NCBI GenBank assembly: GCA_009664345.1
Contig: CP043547.1
Span: forward strand, 1,612,001-1,676,000
Direction of reading: 5' to 3'
Length of the DNA stretch: 64,000 nt
DNA from: Planctomycetales bacterium 10988
Lineage (GTDB): Bacteria > Planctomycetota > Planctomycetia > Pirellulales > Pb10988
The position numbers and the translations under genes were made by a program. Numbering within the stretch: the first letter of the stretch is position 1; every line of letters begins with the position of its first letter. This document shows positions 52,813 to 60,149 of this stretch, in pieces. The notes below the pieces were generated by a model. The model was not told the DNA's origin. It saw nothing but the letters and a program-made list of their open reading frames with translations, and did no database searches.

Positions 52813-54909
52813 TTATTCGTCTTCATCTTCGACCATGTTTGATTGATCAATAATGGACTGCATGACATAAGAAGGTACGACGTCATAGTGGCTGAATTCG
52901 ATGGTATAGCTACCTTGACCGCCTGTCATACTTGAAAGCGTTCTAGCATAGGTGGTAACTTCTGACAAAGGAACTTCAGCATGGACCATTTGCATATTGC
53001 CTCCGGCGGCTTCCATTCCTAACGTTTTGCCACGCCTGCCGGCCAGGTCTGAGTTCACATCCCCGAGGCTATCGTTCGGGACGGTAACATGTAAAGAAAC
53101 AAGGGGTTCCAATAAACAGGGGCTTGCTTCTTTAAACACTTGGCTAAACACTTTCGAGGCCGCCATTTTAAAGGCTGCTTCCGAACTATCGACAGGATGG
53201 TGTTTTCCATAATAAACTTCAACACAAACATTCTGCACACGATAACCTGCCAGGACGCCTTTATTGAGACGTTCTTTAAAACCTTTCTCCACGGCCGGTA
53301 AAAAGTTTCCTGGAATCGAACCTCCGACAATCGAATCAACCCACAGAAAATTGTGGTCTTCATCATAATGATAAGATTTCAACTGCGGGAAACGTTCTTT
53401 TGTTGTAAACTCTTCCGGTTTTGTACCACGCGGGAATGGATACATCCGGATATGGACTTCGCCGAATTGCCCACGACCGCCGGATTGTTTCTTGTGACGA
53501 TAGCTTCCTTCCGCTTCCGCTTGAATCGTTTCGCGATAAGGAATCTTGGGTTCATGCGTTTCGATTTCCACATGGTCCCGGCGTCTTAAACGTTCTTGCA
53601 TAATCTGGAGATGAAGTTCGCTCATCCCTGTCATGACGAGTTCATGCGTTTGGGAATCGCGATCCAGATGCAAGGTCGGGTCTTCCTCAGTCAGTTTATG
53701 AAGTGCGACCGAAAGCTTGGCTTCATCCCCCCGGCTTTTGGGAGTGACGGCCAAGCCGACCATGGGAGTTGGAAAGTGCAGGGCTTCGACCTCGGCATCG
53801 CCCAGGCAACGGCCAGTCACCAACTCCTCCATTTTCGGAACGGCAACGATTTCACCAGGGATCGCCTGATCGACCGGCTCGGTTTTTTCTCCTTGTACAG
53901 AAAGTAATTGATGTAGTTTTAAATCCTTGCGAACCCCGGAAACATGCACCGACTGATCTTTATGGAGCGTTCCGGAGTATACTTTGAGAAAACTCAAACG
54001 TTGCACAAAAGGGTCGATGCGGGTCTTCACGACTTGGGCAATCAGCGGGCCATTTTCATCAAAGGTCAGCGGCTCAGGGCTCTCACTCCCATTGGTCGCA
54101 TAACGCTGGATTCCATTCGGTGGAACCGAGCCAAGTTCGAGGGCATCCAAGAGTTCGTCGATGCCAGCGTCATTTTTTCCCGAAACACAGAGAATCGGAA
54201 TGAGATGGCCTTCGGCAATGGCCTTACTCATGAGGCGATCAATTTCCTCTTCGTTGGGCAATTCGCCTTCGAAATAGCGAGCGGTCATCTCTTCATCGAC
54301 TTCGATAATCGTTTCAAGAAGTTCCTCGCCCAAAGCGGCCGCGTCCATCACGGTGCTCTTCTTGTCGCCGGGTTCGAGGACAGAAACGACTTCCGTGAAG
54401 TCATGACCCAAGGCATTCGGAACGTTCATCAAGAGACATTCCTTGCCAAAAGCCGTGCGGATTTGTTGAATGAGCTCGGCGAAGTCGATGTTGTCCTGAT
54501 CGAGCTTGGTAAGAACAATCATGCGGCCGAGGTGTAATTTGCCCGCTTCTTGAAAGACACGGCGGGTGTTGACTTCGATGCCATGTCCGGCATTGATGGC
54601 GATCACGGCGGTTTCGACCGCTTGCAGGGCACCGAGCGTTTGCCCTAGAAAATCCGGATAGCCCGGCGTGTCGAAGACGAAGAAGCGTCTTCCATGGTGA
54701 TCAAAATGAACGAGAGCAGATTCAATCGAGTAATGATGAGATTGCTCTTCTGGATCAAAATCACAACACGTGGTACCTTCGTCCACGTTTCCCGGCTTTT
54801 CCAGAACGCCGGTGTGAAAGAGGAGAGATTCAACCAGGGTCGTCTTTCCAGATGCCCCATGGCCACAAAAAGCAACAGCACGCAGGTCTTGGACCGATTT
54901 CTTAATCAT
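52813..54909 (-). CDS. EF-G-like translational GTPase
   Basis: A 698-residue relative of elongation factor G, of the group annotated as EF-G-like or FusB-type. The P-loop reads GHGASGKTTL near residue 17-26 instead of GHIDAGKTT. The switch II DTPGYPDF and the NKXD-like LTKLDQDN follow, and then GNDAGIDELL region, domain II from about residue 285, domain III, domain IV with GGRGQFGEV and a domain V with QGSYTIEFSHYDVVPSYV. These proteins are widely present beside a true EF-G; their role is not fully known. I chose the ATG at 54909, with GGGAGGAAA upstream; the open frame extends 39 codons further without a ribosome site. No S12, S7 or Tu genes are nearby, as expected for this paralogue. Confidence 0.9.
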   Translation of the reverse strand: MIKKSVQDLRAVAFCGHGASGKTTLVESLLFHTGVLEKPGNVDEGTTCCDFDPEEQSHHYSIESALVHFDHHGRRFFVFDTPGYPDFLGQTLGALQAVETAVIAINAGHGIEVNTRRVFQEAGKLHLGRMIVLTKLDQDNIDFAELIQQIRTAFGKECLLMNVPNALGHDFTEVVSVLEPGDKKSTVMDAAALGEELLETIIEVDEEMTARYFEGELPNEEEIDRLMSKAIAEGHLIPILCVSGKNDAGIDELLDALELGSVPPNGIQRYATNGSESPEPLTFDENGPLIAQVVKTRIDPFVQRLSFLKVYSGTLHKDQSVHVSGVRKDLKLHQLLSVQGEKTEPVDQAIPGEIVAVPKMEELVTGRCLGDAEVEALHFPTPMVGLAVTPKSRGDEAKLSVALHKLTEEDPTLHLDRDSQTHELVMTGMSELHLQIMQERLRRRDHVEIETHEPKIPYRETIQAEAEGSYRHKKQSGGRGQFGEVHIRMYPFPRGTKPEEFTTKERFPQLKSYHYDEDHNFLWVDSIVGGSIPGNFLPAVEKGFKERLNKGVLAGYRVQNVCVEVYYGKHHPVDSSEAAFKMAASKVFSQVFKEASPCLLEPLVSLHVTVPNDSLGDVNSDLAGRRGKTLGMEAAGGNMQMVHAEVPLSEVTTYARTLSSMTGGQGSYTIEFSHYDVVPSYVMQSIIDQSNMVEDEDE

Positions 54910-55237
54910 TTCAGGTTTCCTCCCGGTCGTACTGTCCCAAGAGGGCCGATTGCCTGACGGCACAAAGGCCTTCTCAGGGTTCCCTAACATACGGCGAGGC
55001 CGTATTGAAAATGAAAGCGACATCAAACGCTTTCAACGAAAAACTTTAACTGAGCTTCTTTTGAAAATCAGTGAAAAGTTAAACATTGAGAAATCGTCTG
55101 GTCGGGCTTGAAGAAACGCCACTACCATCGCTTTGTTAGAGATTTTTCGAGCTTTTGGTCAAAGATATTCTTGAAGTTTTGACCATCTGGCTCTTGTACG
55201 CACCAAGAGGTTTTGACTCGCTCGTCAAGGACGCGCT
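54910..55237. other. 328-base gap upstream of the EF-G-like gene
   Basis: It holds the ribosome site of the EF-G-like gene (GGGAGGAAA near 54918-54926) and presumably its promoter. No gene or clear hairpin is seen. Confidence 0.5.
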
Positions 55238-55960
55238 TTAATCGACGGATTCCGCTGCTGCTAATGCCTCCTGTAAGGAAAACCGTTTTTCATAAAGTGC
55301 CCTGCCAATAATAACGCCATCCATGGGAATTGCCGCGAGTTCCAGGACATCCTTCACTCGTGCAACCCCGCCTGAGGCAATGACAGGCAAAGAAACCGCC
55401 TGTTGCATCTTTTGCATCTCTTTCAGATTCGGCCCTTGCAACATCCCATCGGTGGAAATATCCGTGAAGATAATTCCGGCGACCGGTTCCTTTTCGAATT
55501 GGCTGGCCAACTCGAGGGCAGGGGTTTGACTGGTTTCCAGCCATCCTCCGGTCGCGACCATGCCATCACGTGCGTCGATTCCCAAGACGAGTTGTTGAGG
55601 AAATCGCGAACACATGTTGGCAAACCAATCGGGATTCTTCAGGGCTTGCGTTCCCACAATCACCCGCTTTAATCCGATCGAGAGCAGTGTCTCGATCGTC
55701 GATTCCTCCCTGACTCCGCCTCCTAATTGGCAAGGAACATCCACTTCTTGCAAAATGCGACGGACACTCTCAAGGTTTTGCGGAGAGCCTTCTTTAGCTC
55801 CATCGAGATCGACAAGATGCAGCCGCCTGGCTCCTTCTTGCACCCAATGGATGGCCATTTCCGCAGGGTCTTCCGCGAAGACCGTTTCTTGATCGTAGTC
55901 GCCTTGTCGCAGCCGGACGCAACGTCCCGCACGCAAGTCAATGGCTGGCCAAATCTCCAT
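55238..55960 (-). CDS. hisA: Phosphoribosylformimino-5-aminoimidazole carboxamide ribotide isomerase
   Basis: A 240-residue TIM-barrel isomerase of histidine synthesis. The N-terminal Asp is in PAIDLRAGRCVRLRQGDY, with the second active-site Asp in LGIDARDGMVATGGW. The phosphate loops read CQLGGGVREESTIE and IASGGVARVKD, and the family's middle FTDISTDGMLQGPN is complete. Length is standard. It follows hisH in the same direction after a 181-base gap, so the two may be one transcript, but hisF and other his genes are not in the window. Confidence 0.96.
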   Translation of the reverse strand: MEIWPAIDLRAGRCVRLRQGDYDQETVFAEDPAEMAIHWVQEGARRLHLVDLDGAKEGSPQNLESVRRILQEVDVPCQLGGGVREESTIETLLSIGLKRVIVGTQALKNPDWFANMCSRFPQQLVLGIDARDGMVATGGWLETSQTPALELASQFEKEPVAGIIFTDISTDGMLQGPNLKEMQKMQQAVSLPVIASGGVARVKDVLELAAIPMDGVIIGRALYEKRFSLQEALAAAESVD

Positions 55961-56141
55961 GCCACCCGCTCCTGTGCCTGTTCAATAGATGGGGCGAAAA
56001 TTGCAATATGTCTTCTCTTGCAGTCAGATGCAACAAGAAGCCATCCAAAAGATGAAGAAAAAAAGAATCGACGGTGTGGTTCTTTCGAAGATTCCTAACC
56101 CTTCGGTTTTGTTTATTCTGTCGTGTTCGTTTTGTAAATCT

Positions 56142-56771
56142 TTAGGAAGAAGGACTCAAAGTCGTCGCGAATTCCGCAAAGTTTTGCAAGATGCGAAGCC
56201 CCAGGTTTTGACTTTTTTCAGGGTGAAACTGTGTTGCGAAGAGATTCTTCCGCCAAATCATGGAAGTAAATTCTCCGGCATAGTTCGTCGTCGTCGCAAT
56301 CACGGAGTCGTCTTCGGGAGCCACATAATAAGAGTGGACGAAGTACACATAGGAATCCTCCTGCAAACCATCCAACAGCGGGGCAGGGCGTTTGATCGAA
56401 ATCTGATTCCAACCCATGTGCGGGACTTTTTCCGATTCCGGCGGCTCGAAGCGTACCACTTTTCCAGGAATGATGCCCAACCCTTCATAAATGCCGTACT
56501 CGTAACTCACATCGAAAAGAAGTTGCAAACCAAGGCAAATCCCCAAGAAAGGCTTGTCCGCCGTGATGGCGTCTTCAATCGGCTTCACTAAATCAAGCCG
56601 TTTCAGTTCACTCATCGCATCGCGAAAGGCCCCGACGCCGGGAAGGATGATCTTTTCCGCCTTTTCGAGTTGCTGAAAATCTCCGGTGATGATCGCCTCG
56701 TGACCGACTTTTTCGATGGCTTTTTGGACACTTCGTAAATTTCCCATGCCGTAATCGATGATCGCAATCAC
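56142..56771 (-). CDS. hisH: Imidazole glycerol phosphate synthase glutaminase subunit
   Basis: A 209-residue class-I glutamine amidotransferase that supplies ammonia to HisF. The nucleophile Cys is in LGICLGLQLLF near residue 82, and the His-Glu pair in ATQFHPEKSQNLG near residue 185. The start YGMGNLRSVQKAIEKVG and the ILPGVGAFRDAM loop are typical. Length matches the family. It is the first of a hisH-hisA pair on the minus strand; a partner hisF must be elsewhere. Confidence 0.96.
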   Translation of the reverse strand: MIAIIDYGMGNLRSVQKAIEKVGHEAIITGDFQQLEKAEKIILPGVGAFRDAMSELKRLDLVKPIEDAITADKPFLGICLGLQLLFDVSYEYGIYEGLGIIPGKVVRFEPPESEKVPHMGWNQISIKRPAPLLDGLQEDSYVYFVHSYYVAPEDDSVIATTTNYAGEFTSMIWRKNLFATQFHPEKSQNLGLRILQNFAEFATTLSPSS

Positions 56772-57131
56772 GAGCCACCCTACTTTCTAACGGAGTAAAA
56801 TGAAGAAATAATGAAAATGAGGAAATCGGAAATCATTCCCAGGAAGGAAATCGTGCGGGTCGAGCCCATTCTTTCGGTGATGCTTTCTAGAGGGAGTCCT
56901 CCGAGAGATCGCCGAGAAAAATGGTTTTGAAAACGAAGAAAAGTAGCAACCCTCACCTCTTCTATGGTAGCATAGAGCAGGGGAAGCTTCGAGGTGTTCA
57001 AGCCAAAACAGGTCGTGAATTCGCGAACCAATCCAGAAAGAAGATCGTCTCCATTTTTACTTGTGTTGCTTCATCAACTTGAGACAGTTTCTTGCAGTCC
57101 TTGGTTCTGTGGTTCCAGGTTGGGTAAAAAG
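56772..57131. other. 360-base divergent region, hisH / GNAT
   Basis: Divergent promoters are expected. An 83-codon minus-strand frame at 56780-57031 ends close to hisH but has no ribosome site or family match. No RNA fold is evident. Confidence 0.5.
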
Positions 57132-57695
57132 ATGGCCCTCACCTATTTCAAACGATTTCGCATGGAGTTTGATCTTACAAACTACTTCATTCCTGCCTAT
57201 GCGATGCCGGCGGGATATCATCTGATTCCTTGGGAACACACCCAATTGGAACATCATGCCGAAGCGAAGTTCAACAGCTTCCGCCACGAAATCGATGCCA
57301 ATGTCTTTCCCTGCCTGGGAGATTCCGCTGGCTGTTTGCGATTGATGGGCGATATCAGCAGGAAGCCTGGATTCTTGGAAGAAGCGACTTGGCTCGCCGT
57401 TTATCAAAATGCCCCGAAGACCAAATCCTATACCTATTGCGGCACCATTCAAGGAATCTGCGACGCTTATCAATTCGGAGCCATTCAAAATCTCGGCGTC
57501 GTCCCGGATCACCGGGGACATGGACTGGGGAAGATTCTTCTCTGGCATGCTTTGGAAGGATTCAAACGGGCGGGTCTTGAACGCTGTTTTTTAGAAGTCA
57601 CGGCCCATAATGAAGGTGCGATCGGCCTTTATGAACGGCTTGGCTTTCACAAAGTTCGCACCCTCTACAAAGTTGTCGAAACGAACTACTGCTAA
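57132..57695 (+). CDS. GNAT-family N-acetyltransferase
   Basis: A 187-residue acetyltransferase. The N-terminal part carries AEAKFNSFRHEIDANVFPCL; the acetyl-CoA site is in NLGVVPDHRGHGLGKILL near residue 130, followed by LEVTAHNEGAIGLYERLGFH, the conserved beta-bulge and C-terminal helix. The acceptor substrate is unknown. The ATG at 57132 is preceded by GGTTGGGTAAAA, a weak site; the frame is open 46 codons upstream without family similarity. It stands alone. Confidence 0.87.
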   Translation: MALTYFKRFRMEFDLTNYFIPAYAMPAGYHLIPWEHTQLEHHAEAKFNSFRHEIDANVFPCLGDSAGCLRLMGDISRKPGFLEEATWLAVYQNAPKTKSYTYCGTIQGICDAYQFGAIQNLGVVPDHRGHGLGKILLWHALEGFKRAGLERCFLEVTAHNEGAIGLYERLGFHKVRTLYKVVETNYC

Positions 57696-57967
57696 ATTCA
57701 CATCGCTTCTCTCTAAAACCCTTGTGTTTGCTCAAAATCCTTTGAGAGAGTTCCTAAGAAAATTCTCGTGTCATCTCCAAAGAGTTCCTTCCCGTGGCTT
57801 CCCTTTGGACGGGATTGGAGTACGATGAAACAATATCGGAGTAAAGAAGTACTCATAAAGGACGCGCTGAAAGCCTTCTTGCTCCTCTCAACTTGCTCCC
57901 TCCATCGGGTAAGTGGCGAGACGGTAAAGTCCTCAACGCTTGCCCGTTTTTTGCTTTGGATAACCGT

Positions 57968-59542
57968 ATGCATTCAGATCATCTCCCCGATTCCGATCAC
58001 GACGCCTTTCCACCCGATCCCCAAGCGGAGGCTTTTCGTGGACAGGATAACCCTTTTGATCCTGCTTTCGAGGAGAATCCCGAAGGCACTCGTGGCGGCT
58101 CGACCGGTCTTTTTGCGATGACGGTCTTGGCCTGGATCGTGATTCTTGGTTGGACCATCTTTGTCTTTTCTCTGACGAACTTGGCTCCTAAAGAGCAGAA
58201 TCCGAAAGCGAGCCAGAAGGTGGTCGATCTGCCGACTCGCATCTTGCAGATTCAGGGGAAATACCTTGTTGCCACCAAATCCATTGTTCCAACAGGCTTT
58301 GAAGAACAAGTTGAAAACGACATTGAAGCCAATCTCTCGACATTAAATACCGGAACGGTCAATCAGAGGCTTCGATTTATTGTTCTCTCGGGCGAACTTC
58401 AAGGCCCCCAAGAGGCAATGACAACGCTTCAGGATTTAGAAGCCCGCTTGTCACGCAATCAAGATGTGGAAGTTACCGAGGAGCAGCAACAATTGCTTGC
58501 CACTTTGCAACTGCTCTATCAGGATTATTTGCAAGAGAAATGGAACGCCCCGCAGCTTTCGAAAAAGCAACGTCAACGGTTGACACAAGACTTGGGTTGG
58601 TTCGGTGACCTGGCATTGGCTCCGGTTGATGGGGAAAATATGTCCCTTCGTGCGAAAGTTTTGATGGAAGCCCGGCAAGTCTTTGGAGTCATTATCCTCG
58701 GAGTCGGCGGGCTATTCTTGTTAGGAGGCATCGGGGTCATCGCCCTGATTGTACTCGGCATTCTCTCCCTGCGAGGAACGCAACTTGCCAAGGTCTTTCC
58801 GAAGTCTCCTCCAGGGGGAATCTATGCGGAAACCTTTGCCCTGTGGCTTACGATCTTTCTCATCGCCAACCTTTCAGCCGGATGGTTAGGTATCGCTCGG
58901 CTTGGGATGTGGGTGCAAGGCGTGATCATGATCGGCAGCATGTCCGCCCTGGTATGGCCCTGTATTCGCGGCCTGAGCTGGAAACAAGTACGCCAAGATA
59001 TGGGACTTCAATTCGGCAAATCGCCGGTCTTGACCCTGCTCGGGGGACCAGGATGCTATTCGATCTCCTTGCCGATTCTGGGGATTGGCATTCTGATTAC
59101 CCTGCAACTTGCTCAGTGGAGCGCTGGCATGCAACCGGTCAAACAGCCGGGTGATAACTTTTCTCCTGTGCAAGGCCCGTCTCACCCCATCGTTCTACAG
59201 TTTGATAACATCACCACCCTCGGCTTTCTTCAAGTGTTCTTCCTTGCTGCAATCGCCGCCCCGATTACTGAAGAAATCATGTTCCGCGGGGTTCTCTACC
59301 GACACCTTCGTGAAGCCTTCGCTCCTCTTGCGACCGGGATTGGCATCTTCTTAAGTGTCATGATTAGCAGTTTGATTTTCGCTTCCGTGCATCCACAAGG
59401 CTGGATCGCCATTCCGGCACTTTCCGGGCTCGCGATCGGCTTTGCACTCACAAGAGAAATGACCGACTCCATCATTCCCTCGATGATTGCTCACGCGATC
59501 CATAATGGAATGTTAACCCTGGTGATGTTAATTATCTTTTAG
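57968..59542 (+). CDS. CPBP-family intramembrane metalloprotease
   Basis: A 524-residue membrane protein. A hydrophilic N-terminal part rich in Asp and Pro is followed by a membrane helix at about residues 45-65, an extracytoplasmic segment of about 170 residues with a coiled-coil look, several helices and a C-terminal CPBP (CAAX-protease/bacteriocin-processing) domain. Its three metal and catalytic motifs are complete: EEIMFR near residue 437, FASVHP and HAIHN near the end. CPBP proteases cleave within the membrane; substrates range from prenylated proteins to bacteriocin leaders. The ATG at 57968 is the preferred start, with a frame open 25 codons upstream. The long inserted domain is not typical of short CPBP proteins. 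Confidence 0.88.
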   Translation: MHSDHLPDSDHDAFPPDPQAEAFRGQDNPFDPAFEENPEGTRGGSTGLFAMTVLAWIVILGWTIFVFSLTNLAPKEQNPKASQKVVDLPTRILQIQGKYLVATKSIVPTGFEEQVENDIEANLSTLNTGTVNQRLRFIVLSGELQGPQEAMTTLQDLEARLSRNQDVEVTEEQQQLLATLQLLYQDYLQEKWNAPQLSKKQRQRLTQDLGWFGDLALAPVDGENMSLRAKVLMEARQVFGVIILGVGGLFLLGGIGVIALIVLGILSLRGTQLAKVFPKSPPGGIYAETFALWLTIFLIANLSAGWLGIARLGMWVQGVIMIGSMSALVWPCIRGLSWKQVRQDMGLQFGKSPVLTLLGGPGCYSISLPILGIGILITLQLAQWSAGMQPVKQPGDNFSPVQGPSHPIVLQFDNITTLGFLQVFFLAAIAAPITEEIMFRGVLYRHLREAFAPLATGIGIFLSVMISSLIFASVHPQGWIAIPALSGLAIGFALTREMTDSIIPSMIAHAIHNGMLTLVMLIIF

Positions 59543-59883
59543 AAAGATAGTTGGATTCCAACTTTCTACTTGCCAATTTTAACTTCTATCCTTCTTTTGC
59601 CTATTAAATATAAAGAATCGATTAGGAAACCCTTACATTAGAAAAAAATTTGGGAAACTAGGCATTCTAACATGGCTTCTACGGGATGAATTGCCGATAT
59701 GCTTTCTATGCTCTAGTAAAGAGAATCGGATTCAACAAACCCTATCAGTTTAGAAACACTTTCAAGCGGTCTGAGCCGTAGCTCAAGAGAGAATGAAAGC
59801 GTTTCGGGGACAGCCCATGATGAGGGAAGCAAAGTAGCCATCAACCCATTCTCAGCGTGTCCCGACCCGAGAAGGATTCATTC
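59543..59883. other. 341-base gap before the small hypothetical gene
   Basis: Nothing distinct: no gene and no strong hairpin. GAAGGA at 59871-59876 is the ribosome site of the next gene. Confidence 0.5.
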
Positions 59884-60111
59884 ATGAATTTTAAAATGCC
59901 TGCCGAAAAAAATCAGCAAACCTCTCCCGACACCGAAGACACCGTTGTATCAAGCACCATTCCCACACTTGTCACCGCAGAGCTTGATCAACTTACTGTC
60001 GAGTTGGAAGAAGAGCTTGATTGTTATTTAAAAAAGGTTGCCCAATATGAACAACTTGGGCATGCTGTTAAATCTCGACTGTTAAGTTTTCCCGTCGGTG
60101 TCAATAGCTAA
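59884..60111 (+). CDS. Hypothetical protein, 75 residues
   Basis: A short acidic protein, with a Thr/Ser-rich first half and a helical, coiled-coil-like second half (ELDQLTVELEEELDCYLKKV). It has no membrane segment and I do not recognise it. The ATG at 59884 is well supported by GAAGGA seven bases upstream; the frame is open nine codons earlier. It lies 38 bases before the YfhO-type gene on the same strand and may be co-transcribed. Function unknown. Confidence 0.6.
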   Translation: MNFKMPAEKNQQTSPDTEDTVVSSTIPTLVTAELDQLTVELEEELDCYLKKVAQYEQLGHAVKSRLLSFPVGVNS

Positions 60112-60149
60112 CGAAGTGGAGCTTTACAATTTGGCGGAAAGTTCAATCG

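Noticed and set aside
56780-57031. 83-codon frame just upstream of hisH
   Set aside because: Attractive position but no ribosome site and no family resemblance; the region should carry promoters.
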